This document shows, piece by piece, positions 1 to 12,400 of a stretch of DNA of 56,643 bases (positions within the stretch are counted from its first letter, which is position 1; each line of letters opens with the position of its first letter). Under the pieces are notes generated by a model, which worked only from the letters and a program-made list of their open reading frames with translations, was not told where the DNA came from and did no database searches. This stretch comes from Bacteroidota bacterium. Its GTDB lineage: Bacteria > Bacteroidota > Bacteroidia > Bacteroidales > FEN-979. The position numbers were made by a program, and so were the translations under genes. Where the stretch lies: the NCBI GenBank assembly GCA_026391795.1, contig JAPLDI010000027.1:1-56643 (forward strand), in the 5' to 3' direction.

Positions 1-203
1 CCATCACTACGGCTTCAACCGAATCTTTCTCCATCATGGTATACAACAACCTTGGTGTGAAGATCTACGAAGAGACCAGGGTGGAGGTGAACGGTTCGCT
101 GCAGAAGGTGATCGACCTCAGACCCGTTTCGAACGGCGTTTACACAGTGATCTTTGAAAACGGCCTCAACCAGGTTGTTAAGAAGATTGTCGTTAACAAA
201 TAG
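1..203 (+). CDS. 3' end of a T9SS-exported protein (sorting domain only)
   Basis: The reading frame enters from the left edge (codons begin at base 3) and stops with TAG at 201-203. Only the last 66 residues are visible. They form a type A T9SS C-terminal sorting domain: a VYNNLGVKIYEE strand, a VIDLRP turn, NGVYTV, and the ending KKIVVNK. The domain is very close to the last 65 residues of the giant protein that follows, so the two genes are tandem paralogues at least at the 3' end. The domain normally directs a periplasmic protein through the T9SS to the cell surface, where it is removed. The rest of the protein lies outside the window, so its function cannot be stated. Confidence 0.9.
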   Translation, partial: ITTASTESFSIMVYNNLGVKIYEETRVEVNGSLQKVIDLRPVSNGVYTVIFENGLNQVVKKIVVNK

Positions 204-255
204 TGATGAGGTGATGGAGTGACGAATAATCACTTCTCACTTTTCACCTTTCACC
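203..255. repeat. Short-period array after the T9SS gene (CACTTCT-type)
   Basis: GTGATGA-like words at 203-222 are followed by a 7-bp-period run CACTTCT/CACTTTT/CACCTTT at 231-255. The two halves are roughly inverse to each other (GAGTGA against TCACTTC), so the transcript could fold just upstream of the terminator. The same element follows the giant gene at 13155-13213. Confidence 0.7.
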
Positions 256-261
256 AAAAAA

Positions 262-294
262 AGCCGTCCCGAGGATTCGGGACGGCTTTTTTTT
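262..294 (+). terminator. Rho-independent terminator
   Basis: A perfect 11-bp stem (AGCCGTCCCGA at 262-272, TCGGGACGGCT at 277-287) with a GGAT loop is followed by a run of T to 294. It ends the upstream T9SS gene. Confidence 0.92.
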
Positions 295-314
295 CCATAC
301 TTATTGACAAAGAT

Positions 315-344
315 TTTGTAATCACAATATATTTTATATATTTG
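315..344 (+). promoter_or_regulatory. Bacteroidota-type promoter of the giant gene
   Basis: The -33 element TTTG (315-318) and the -7 element TATATTTG (337-344) are separated by 18 bp, matching the Bacteroidota primary-sigma consensus TTTG/TAnnTTTG. The predicted start near 350 leaves a leader of about 140 nt before the ATG at 492. The stretch 295-491 holds no gene. Confidence 0.6.
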
Positions 345-491
345 ATTATTGAAAGTCCTACCAGGCTAACCTTTAGTATTTGGCGATACCGAAAGTTACG
401 CTCAAGAGGAGAGTACAGTAATCTCTTCCGGTATTTACTTCACAAGAAAAAAAAAGACAGCCACATCTTCCTATATCCTAAAAACAATCCT

Positions 492-3400
492 ATGAAAAAG
501 TTATTCCTACTATCGTTGACTACGTTGTTATGCATCATAACAATAATCAGTAATGCGCAAGTTAGTGTGACAGCCACGGCAGGCACGCTGGGGCCAACGG
601 CCTATACAACTTTAAAACTTGCGTTCGATGCGATCAATGCGGGTACACACCAGGGGGTCATCACCGTGTCAATTTCAGCAAGCACAACAGAAGGCACAAC
701 CCCAGCCAACCTCAACAGCAGTGGCGCGGGATCTGCTTCCTATACATCTGTGCTGATCAGGCCAACGAACGACGGGGTAAGTATTTCAGGAAACCCGGTA
801 ACGGGATTCGGTGTTATTCAGCTGAATGGAGCAGACAATGTCACCATTGACGGTGATAATCCAAACACTTCCGGGATCAATCGAAATCTGACCATTGCCA
901 ATACAGCTGCAAATACGGTCGCCTACAATTCCGTCATCAGGCTCGCAACAACATCCTCAGCAGTGGTCACGAATTGTGATAATGTAACAATAATGAACTG
1001 TTTAATTACAGGTAACGCGTCAGGCAGACTTTCAAGTACTTCAACCACCGGATCAGAAAACACCACATTCGGAGTTCTGGTTGCAGGTAAAGGGGGAGCA
1101 ACCGCCACAGGAGCTCCGACGGCCATTACATCTGTATCAAATGCCGCAAATGCCATGGCCACCGGGACCACTGTGAATACATTCCTTGTAAATAATTGCT
1201 GGGTAAATTCCTGTGCCCGGGGAATTGCTTTCCTGGGTTTTGATGCGAACAGTTCGATAGGGGTCACCTTTCAGAACAATACCATCGGGGCAGCCGGGCC
1301 ACCTTCACCCACTACCCCCCCTTATACATCTCCTTCGACGACGGTATACACAAAAGGGATTATCATACAAGGGACAAAATCCCTTACCATCACCGGAAAC
1401 ACGGTCCAGTATATCCTGACTAACGTTGGAACCGCCACCAATGGAATTGAGCTTACTTCGGCAATTGGAGCAGCCGGAGGCAGCATCAACGTCTCAAACA
1501 ATACAATCACCGGTGTGCAGAATTATGCCGGTTCCGCTGCAAACGCAATTATTTTTTCTTCTGCCGCAATACCCTATAGCCTTGCCAGCAATTTAATAAC
1601 AGACATACAAACAACCAGTACATCCAGTGCTGCAGGAATAAATGTAGGCACATCGGCCGCTTCGGGCACCATTGAAAAAAACAAAATATCGACAGTTTAT
1701 GCAAGGAGTACAAGCGGATACACTGCACGAGGCATCTATCTTAACGGCGGAAGTAATCTTACCGTCCAGAACAACATGATATGGGATTTAAATGTTGTTG
1801 CCAACAACTCCAATACTTCAACGACTTTCGGAGTTTGGGGTATCCAGGTTGCCTCCGGTACAGGTCATAAAATCTATCATAACTCCGTTTCCTTATCCGG
1901 AGCAATTCTGGCGGGCGGATCTTCACCGGACCCAACAGCCTGTCTGGGTATCAATACCACATCATTGACCGGGATCGATGTCAGGAACAACCTGTTCTCA
2001 AACACGATGACCGGGGGTAGCAATTCCGCTAACAGCTGCCTGCAGCTTCCTACGGGGGGTACCAGTGCAATGAACCTTACGCTCAACAACAATGCCTATT
2101 TTTCCACTTCAGGCACTTACAATTATATCCTGATAACATCCTCGACTTTTGCCAGTTATACGGCAGCCAATTTCAACGCTTCGCTCACAACCCCAGCCAC
2201 GAATTCACGTTTCTACACATCAACGTTAAGTGCGGCCGGAACGAATGACAATGCTTCTATGGCCTCTGTTTCAGCGGCCCCCTTCGCAACAGCGACGAAC
2301 CTTCACATTCCATCCGCCACCTCCACACAACTCGAATCCGCCGGGGCAACGGTCGGGTTACTTTCCGATATCGACGGGGATGTTCGTCCCGGACCAGCTG
2401 GCTCGGTAAATGGAGGAGCCACAGCTCCGGATTTAGGTGCTGATGAATTCGATGGTATACCCGTCGATCTCACCCCGCCAACAATCAATTATACACCCCT
2501 TACCAACACTTCCTCAACCACAAGCAGGACTCTTGTTGCCACCATCACGGATGCAAGTGGGGTTGGCAGCGGCGTGAACCAGCCTGTTTTGTACTGGAAA
2601 ATAGATGCGGGGGCTTATTCAAGTCCGCTTGCACCCACCTCCATCATTGGAAGCCAATATACCTATACATTCGGAGCTGGTGTTGTAGCGGGGAATGTAA
2701 TTTCATACTTCATTGTTGCCCAGGATAATGCATCAACACCAAATGTGACGTCATTTCCATCAGGAGCAACCTGTACGTACAATCCCCCGCTGGCATTTGC
2801 TGGTCCGCCAAGTCCGAGTCAATATACGATTCTTGGCATGATTTGCGGAAATAAACATGTAGGTGTGGGAAAAGATTATACAACGCTTACCGATGCCATT
2901 AACGCCATAAACATCAGCGAACTTTCCTGCGCGCTGAAACTCTACCTCGATGATGCCACCTATCCATCCGAGACCTTTCCGATCATCCTGAATGCCAACC
3001 CGGGATCCAGCGCCGTCAACACCATCACCATCCAGCCAAATCCGGGTGTCAGTGTAACCATCAGCGGTTCTTCTGCAACCGGGCTGGTTAAAACCTATGG
3101 GGCAGATTATGTTATCATTGACGGACTGAACACCGGTGGCAGCTCTTTAACATTTAACAACAGCAACGCTGCCGGAGTCGACATCTGGATCAGCTCCACT
3201 CCTACCGATGGTGCAACATTCAACACCGTGAAGAACTGCACGCTAACGGGAAATTCGGGTTCAACCACGGTTTCCGGAATACTGGCAGGAAGCGGCACTG
3301 TGTATGGCAACCCGGCAGAGGTGGCGAATTCAAACAATGCAATTCAACTAAACATTTGCAAATCAACACAAAACGGAGCTTTTATCTCCGGATGTGCAAG

Positions 3401-6400
3401 CAATGATCAGAACTGGAACATCAGTAACAACACTTTTGGGTCAACCGTTGCTGCTGAGAAACATGGATTCAGGGGTATATTTATTGGAAACGCCTCTAAC
3501 TTTCAGATCTCCAACAACAGTATTGTCGGTGTTCAGTCATCGGCTTCTTCTTCCTCAACAACATGCGGGATCCAGGTTGGTGGAACCATCAGCGGTGGAA
3601 CAATATCAGGCAATGTTATTGGCAACATCAGCCAGATAAACACGACAGGCTGGGGTGCAGCAGGGATCTATTTAGGAGCCTCTTCCACTGCATCGAACCT
3701 GAACATCTTCAATAATTTAATCTATGATGTAACGGGTTATGGATACAGCGGTGTAACTTCCACCGACAATGGCTACGGGATCATGATTGATGCCGGGGGA
3801 GGGTACAATCTCTTTTACAATTCTGTCAATATGTACACCTCTGAAACGGCTGCCGGTTCCATCGTTGCCGCAATCAACATTTCCTCCTCCATTGTGACCG
3901 CAAATTCCCTGACAATTAAAAATAATATTTTTAACATTCCGTCCACTAATACGGTGGGAACCCGGTACGCTATTTACTCAGGGGCTGCCAATACCGTTTT
4001 TAGTGATATAAATAACAACGACTATTCTTCCGTCGGAACGCTGGGATACCTCGGCAGCGCTAGAGCGACGATTGCAGCATGGCAGACTGCTACCGGAAAA
4101 GATGCACTTTCCCTGAATATTGATCCTCAATTTACAGGCAGCACAAACCTGCATACGGTAAAGCCGGAACTTAACAATGCCGGATCCGCAATTGGCGGAA
4201 TAACTACAGATTATGCAGCAGTTACCCGGAGCAATCCTCCCGATATCGGCGCCTATGAATTCACCTTACCCATTACTTCCATCAACACGCTTGCCGCAAC
4301 CTCCCTCGGGCAGACCACTGCAACCGTCAACGGGAATATCAACACTGCCAATGAATCTGTTGCAATGTCATTTGAATATGGCCTGGATCTCTCTTACGGC
4401 AGCAACAATGCCGGGACACCTTCTCCTGTGCGGTCTCTGATCTCTACCGCGGTAAGTTCAGGATTAACCGGACTGGCACCCAATTCCCTCTATCATTACC
4501 GGATCAAAGGGATTTCTGCCACTTCGGCGGAAACGAAAACAGGTGTCGATATGACCTTCTACACCTTGCCTTCACCCATCATCTCAGGCCCGGCAACTGC
4601 CTGTGCAGGTTCAACGGGAAATGTTTACACCACAGAGGCAAGCATGTCGAATTATGCCTGGATTATTTCTGCAGGGGGATCGATCACCTCCGGCGGCGGA
4701 ACATCCGATAATACCGTCACGGTTACCTGGAACACAGCAACACCTCAAACGGTCAGCGTAAACTACCAGAATGCAGGAGGACAATCTGCTCCTTCGCCAA
4801 CAGTTTATAACGTTACGGTCAATTCATTACCTGTACCAACCATAGTGGAATTAGGCGGCCACACTGCAGATTGTGATTCATCCTTCGGGTATACCTATAC
4901 CACTGAGCCCGGCATGACAAATTATCTCTGGAGCGTTTCCGCAGGCGGATCTGTTACTTCAGGGGGTGGGACAGGTGATAATACAGTTACCCTTGACTGG
5001 TGGACGCCAGGTGCCCAGACCGTCAGCGTAAACTATACCAATGCCGGCAATTGTACTGCCTCTTCGCCAACGGTCTATAACGTAACGGTCCACGCGAGGC
5101 CGGTGCCATCGCTTACGGGGAATGGCAACCCTTGTGTTAATGGACCTGGTGAAGTCTATACCACCGATGCAGGAATGCCAAATTATATCTGGTTTATTTC
5201 CGGAGGTGGGACCATCACTGCCGGAGGGGGACTGGGCGACAATACTGTAACCATAAACTGGACCAGTTCCGGTAGCAACTCTGTTGGCGTTACTTATCAA
5301 AACAGTTACGGTTGCTGGGCCTTTACTCCGACAAACTTGCCGGTCACCGTGAATGATTTACCGGTTCCATCCCTCAGCGGGAACGGCTTCCCTTGTATCG
5401 GATCCACCGGAGTTGTTTATTCTACCGATGCAGGAATGTCAAATTACACATGGTCTGTTTCCGGAGGGGGTGCCATAACAGCCGGAGGGGGACCCGGTGA
5501 CAACAGTGTCACCATAACCTGGAACAGTTCCGGAAATCAGACGGTAGAAGTAAATTACCAGAACGGTTCCGGGTGCTGGGCTTCAACCCCGACAAGTGAG
5601 CCGGTAACCGTCATCCCTCTGCCGATACCGACAATCACCGGGCCAGCATCTCTTTGCGGGGTCCCTTCAACGGGGAATGTTTATTCCACTGAATGGGAGC
5701 AGAATGGATATACCTGGAGTGTATCGGCTGGTGGTTCCATTACTTCCGGATCAGGAACACAAGATATAACAGTTACATGGGCAACTGCAGGAGCAAAAAC
5801 CGTTACCGTTAGCTACACCAATGCTGACGGATGTACTGCTGCTTCTCCAGCAAGTTATCCTGTAGATGTATTTGACCTTCCGGCACCAACTATCGAAGGA
5901 TCAGCCACGATATGCGGGGGCCCATCTCCTGGAAACCATTATATCACTGAAGCCGGCATGTCAAATTATGCATGGACAGTCTCTGCCGGTGGCACGATTA
6001 CCGACGGGTCTGCAACAAATGATATTACGGTTACCTGGGCAACGACAGGTGCAAAAACCATTACCGTTACTTATACGGATGGCAACGGATGCATTCCTGC
6101 AGTTCCGAGCAGTAAGACCGTTAATGTTTATCCCCTGCCGGTACCAACTATCACAGTTCCGGCAATTACTCCGTGTAATGCATCTTCAGGAAATATATAC
6201 TCCACAGAAGGTGGAATGACGGGTTATACCTGGAATATTTCCTCCGGGGGAACGATCACGGCCGGCGACGGGACCGGTGCAATTACTGTGACATGGAACG
6301 ATGCCGGGGCCCAGTGGGTAAGTGTGACCTACACGGACGGAAACGGATGTTCACCCGTTACGCCAACGGTTTCAAATTTTACAATACTTGGTCCGACACT

Positions 6401-9400
6401 GACCGGATCGGCTATTGCCTGTGAAAACGATATTAAATCATACACTACGGAGGTGGGGCATGCACCTTATACATGGACACATCCCGGTTCAATCCTCATG
6501 AGCGGAGGAACCATCGCCGATAATTTCATTACCGTTATGTTCCTTTTAAGCGGAAATCAGCAAATCGGGGTAGCATATGCTGGTACATGCACCCAGCAGA
6601 CCATTAAAAATGTCACCGTTTCTCCTTCCGTGCCAACCCTGACAGGATCCACATCGGTATGTGTCAATTCTGACAACGCCTATACTACAGATGCCGGGAA
6701 CTCAAATTATTCCTGGACAGTGATCAGCGGAACCGTGACTTCAGGCGGCGGGACCGGTGATAGCTTTGTAAATGTTCATTGGACGACAGCCGGTTCGGGA
6801 AGTATCCAGGTCTCCTATACATCTGCTGCAGGTTGTACAGTAACACCCGTATTGCGAACGATCACGGTCAATCCACTACCTGTGCCAACTTTGACCGGTC
6901 CTTTGAGTCCACCCAACGGTTCAACGGGCAATGTCTATACTACGGAATCCGGTATGTTCTTTTATTCGTGGATTGTTTCTGCGGGAGGTACTATCACTGC
7001 CGGAGGAGGTTCAGTAAGCAATACTGTAACTGTAACATGGAATTATGCCGGACCACAAACTGTAAGTGTTAGTTACATTGATGGCAATTCCTGTTCTCCT
7101 GCTTCTCCGACTGTTCTCAACGTAAATGTTTCCGGGCTTCCAGGACCTGCCGGGCCGATTACCGGAGTAACTCCGGTCTGCCAGGGACAGAGCGGTGTTG
7201 CCTATTTGGTGGCTCCCATTGTTGGGGCAACAGGATATGTATGGTCACTTCCTTCAGGAGCTACGATCGCTGCCGGAGGCAATACGAATTCCATCACGGT
7301 TGATTTCTCTCCGACTGCTGTGTCCGGTGATATAACAGTTTACGGGACCAACGGTGGCGGTGATGGCACAGTTTCACCGCCGTATGCAGTAACTGTACTT
7401 CCCACTCCAATAGAAGACCCTGTTCCCAACCAGTTTGCATGCAATGGAGCAACTACTGCTCCCGTAACATTCACCGCATCAATTCCGGGGACTGTCTTTG
7501 ACTGGACGAACAACAACACTGCCATCGGCCTGGCTGCCAGCGGTACTGGAAACCTGCCGTCTTTTAACGCAACCAATCCAGGAACGCTACCTGTAGCTGC
7601 GACCATCACTGTTACCCCCACCGCGCCGGATACCGTTACCCAAAGTTTCACTTATACAGGTAGTATGCAAACCTGGACCGTACCCGCTGGAGTCACTTCC
7701 ATAACCATCGAGGCTTATGGTGCCGAAGGAGGTACCGGGGCTACCGGGGTAAATTCATCCAGCGGCGGTGTTGGAGGTAAAGGATCCAAAGCCTCAGGGA
7801 CGCTCAGTGTGACCCCGGGTCAGGTGCTGAATCTATTTGTCGGAGGTGCGGGAGCTACTCCCACAGCCGGGTACAATGGTGGTGCTGCCGGTGGTTCAGA
7901 TAATTCCGGTGGCGGCGGTGGTGCAAGCGACATCCGTTATCCCGGTGTCACTGCAGCCGACCGTATCCTTGTTGCCGGAGGCGGCGGAGGCGGCGGAAGA
8001 GCCGGTTGTAACCCCGCTTACGTATCCGGCGGAGCCGGTGGCGACGGGGATGTCAACGGTGTTAAAGGCACAGATTCACCTAACGGTGGCGGCGGATTTG
8101 GCGGAGTCGGTCAAACCGGCGGATTAAAAGGAATAGGATGTGCCGGCTTCTCGGGTAACAATGGATTTAATGCCATTCTCAATGTTGGTGGCGCAGGTGG
8201 TGCAGGACAAAGCTGCTGCTGCCCCAGTGTTCCCGGCGGCGGAGGCGGCGGAGGCGGCTATTTTGGCGGAGGCGGAGGCGGAGGCGGATCAGCCGGCACA
8301 GTGGGTTGCGGTGGTAATGACAAAGGTGGCGGAGGAGGCGGAGCCGGAGGAACTTCCTATCTTGGCGGAGTTTCCGGCGGAGCATTGTCCACCGGCATCC
8401 AGACCGGGAATGGCCTTGTAAAAATAACATACTCTGCAGGAGCAAGTTGCACAGGCACACCTGTCTCATTTACCTATACCGTGAATCCTTCACCTGTTCC
8501 GACCGTGAGCGGGCCTTCCCCGGCATGCAACGCATCCACAGGGAATGTTTACACAACACAAGCCGGCATGACCGGATATACATGGACAGTAACCGGAGGC
8601 ACCATCACTGCCGGTGCTGGTACCAGTGCAATAACTGTTACATGGAATACACCCGGTATACAAACCGTATCCGTAATTTATACCGATGGAAATGGTTGTA
8701 CTGCAACTACTCCCGGGTCGAAGAGCGTCATTGTTCTTACACTGCCTACACCGACAATCTCCGGGCCCGTCAGCATCTGCGCAGGATCTACCGGTAACGT
8801 CTATACCACTGAAGCCGGTAACAGCTCTTACATTTGGACCGTCTCTGCAGGTGGTTCCATCACTGCCGGGAACGGCACCAATGCCATCACCGTCACCTGG
8901 AACACCGCCGGCGCTCAGACCGTCACTGTCACCTATACCGACATCTTCGGTTGTACCGCTACTGCTCCAACCGTGTTTAATGTTACCGTCAACCCAAGGC
9001 CCGTACCCGTCATCACCGGTCCCGCCTCGGTCTGCATCAACTCCACCGGTAATGTCTATACCACCGGTGGCGGTAACACCAACTATATTTGGGTAGTCTC
9101 TGCCGGGGGTTCCATCACCGCTGGTGGTGGCGCTGCCAATAACACCGTCACCATAACCTGGAACACCATCGGCGCACAGAGCGTTACGGTCAGCTACACC
9201 AACGCCTTTGGTTGTACCACCGTCACTCCGACCGTATACCCGGTTACCGTCAATGCACTGCCTGTGCCTACCATCACTGGTCCCACACCTGTCTGTGCCG
9301 CTTCTACCGGTAATGTCTATACCACACAGGCCGGTATGTCGGGATATCTCTGGTCAGTATCTGCCGGCGGTTCCATCACTGCCGGATCCGGTACCAGTGC

Positions 9401-12400
9401 CATCACCGTGACATGGAACACTGCTGGTGCCCAGACCGTAAGCGTGAACTATACCAACGCCAACGGCTGCACCGCTGCCGCTCCCACCGTCTTTAACGTC
9501 ACCGTCAATGCACTGCCCGTGCCCACAATCACCGGCCCCTCGCCCGTATGCGCTACCTCCACAGGTAATGTCTACACCACCGAGGCCGGTATGAGTGGTT
9601 ACCTCTGGGCTGTCTCTGCCGGGGGTTCCATCACTGCCGGCTCCGGTACCAATGCCATCACCGTCACCTGGAATACCGCAGGTGCCCAGACCGTCAGTGT
9701 CAACTATACCAATGCTGCCGGTTGTACTGCACTTGCTCCTACTGTGAAGAACGTTACCGTCAACGCACTCCCGGTTCCGACCATCGCCGGTCCGACACCC
9801 GTCTGTGCTGCTTCAACCGGTAACGTATACACCACCCAGGCCGGTATGACGAACTACCTCTGGTCAGTATCTGCCGGCGGATCCATCACCGCAGGCGGAG
9901 GAACCGGCAATAACACCGTTACCATCACATGGAACACCGCCGGTGCACAAACCGTCAGCGTCAACTATACCAACGCCAACGGTTGTACCGCTGCCGCTCC
10001 TACCGTCTATAACGTTACCGTCAACGCACTGCCCGTGCCTACCATCACAGGTCCCGCTTCGGTTTGCGCAGGTTCAACCGGTAACGTCTATACCACCCAG
10101 GGCGGCCAGACAAACTATCTCTGGGTAGTTTCTGCAGGCGGCTCCATCACCGCTGGCGGGGGAACTGGCAATAATACCGTCACCGTAACATGGAACACCG
10201 CCGGGGCTCGCACCGTCAGTGTCAACTACACCAACGCTGCCGGTTGTACCGCTTTGACGCCCACTGTCTACAACGTCACTGTCAATGCCCTGCCCGTACC
10301 CACTATCACAGGCCCGGCTTCCGTTTGCGTTACCTCTACCGGTAATGTCTATACCACCGAAGCCGGTATGACAAACTACCTCTGGAATGTATCCGCAGGT
10401 GGTTCCATCACTGCTGGCGGGGGAACTGGCAATAATACCGTCACCGTCACCTGGAACACCGTGGGTGCCCAGACCGTCAGTGTCAACTATACCAACGCCA
10501 ACGGTTGTACCGCTGTCGCGCCCACCGTCTATAACGTCACCGTCAACGCCCTGCCCGTACCAACCATCGCCGGGCCTACACCCGTGTGCGTGCTCTCTAC
10601 CGGCAACATCTATACAACACAGGCCGGTAACAGCGGTTACCTCTGGAATGTGACCGGGGGGACAATCACCGCAGGTGCCGGTACCAGTGCCATCACCGTG
10701 ACATGGAACATTGCAGGCGCTCAGACCGTCTCGGTTAACTATACCAACCCCGCCGGATGTACCGCTGCCGCTCCCACCGTCTTCAACGTCACCGTGACTC
10801 CGACAGTGGGAACACCTACGCCCATCACCGTAGCCGGCGGCGTGGAACCCACCTGCCAGCTTACCAACGGAACCACTACCACTACCTATGCAACCACCGC
10901 TACCAACAGCACCGGGTTTAACTGGTCCTTAAGCAACGGCGCTGCAGGGGTTATCGGGGCCACAACAGGTATTATGACCTGGGCCAACGGATTCGCCGGT
11001 TCGGTCAACATCCAGGTCACTGCAAACGGTTGCAACGGTCCTTCGGCTATGGTCATCCGCACCGTGGTGGTCACCCCGACAGTCGGAGTACCCGTCTTCA
11101 CCCTGGGGGCTACCTCTACCCGTTGCCAGGGTGCCGGAACCGTGACTTACACCGCTACCGCTACCAACAACACCGGTATCACCTATATCCTTGATGCTGC
11201 CAGCCTTGCTGCCGGCATCACCATCAACGGAGCTACCGGGGCTGTTACATATACCGCAGGATGGGTCGGCGTGTCGATGATCACTGCCACCGCTACCGGT
11301 TGCAACGGGCCTTCCACCGCTTTCCACCTCGCTACCACCAACCCAAGGCCGGGACCAACCCTCTCAGGACCTACCCCTGTCTGCGTCAATGCCGCCGGTA
11401 ATGTCTATACCACCGAAGCCGGTATGTCTGCATACACATGGGTCGTCTCTGCAGGTGGTTCCATCACCGCCGGTGGCGGACCTGCCAATAACACCGTCAC
11501 CGTGACCTGGCTCACCGCCGGGGCTAAGACCGTCAGTGTCAACTACACCAACGGATTCGGTTGCCCTGCTCTTGCTCCTACCGTCTTCAACGTAACCGTC
11601 AACCCGCTGCCTGTGCCTACCATTGCCGGACCTACCCCCATCTGCGTGGGTACCACCGGTAATGTATACTCCACACAGACCGGCATGAGCGGATACCTCT
11701 GGAGCGTCTCTGCAGGGGGGTCCATCACTTCCGGATCAGGAACCAGCGCCATCACCGTCACATGGCTCACCGCCGGGGCTCAGACCGTCAGCGTTACCTA
11801 TACCAACGCCAACGGTTGTGCCGCTGCCGCTCCAACGGTCTATAACGTCACCGTGAACGCCGTGCCTGTGCCTACCATCTCTGGACAGACTAACATGTGC
11901 GTAAACTCCGGCTACTATAACTACACCACCGAGACCGGTATGACAGGTTATCTCTGGACGGTCTCTTCGGGAGGAATCATAAACTACGGTTCCGGTACAT
12001 ACCAGATCCAGGTATCATGGATCGCCGGTGGTGCCCAGACTGTCAGCGTCACCTACAGCAATGGCGTGGGATGCTCCGCTGCTCAGCCTACCGTGCTCAA
12101 CGTCACCGTGAACCCCCTGCCTGACCAGGCTGGTGCCATTACCGGTACCGCCACCGTTTGTGCAGGACAGAACGGGGTCGCTTACTCGGTGGCGCCAATA
12201 CCAAGCACCACTACCTACATCTGGACACTGCCTACCGGGGCTACCATCGCTTCCGGGGCAGGAACAAACTCCATCACGGTGGACTTTGGTGCCAATGCCG
12301 CTTCGGGTAACATCACCGTCTATGGTAACAACATCTGCGGTAACGGGGGTACCTCGCCTGCCTTTGCTGTCACCATCAACCCCCTGCCCGATACTCCTGC

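Noticed and set aside
7837-8421. Open frames overlapping the glycine-rich region on both strands
   Set aside because: These arise from GGC/GGA-rich codons read in other frames. They lack starts, signals and family features.
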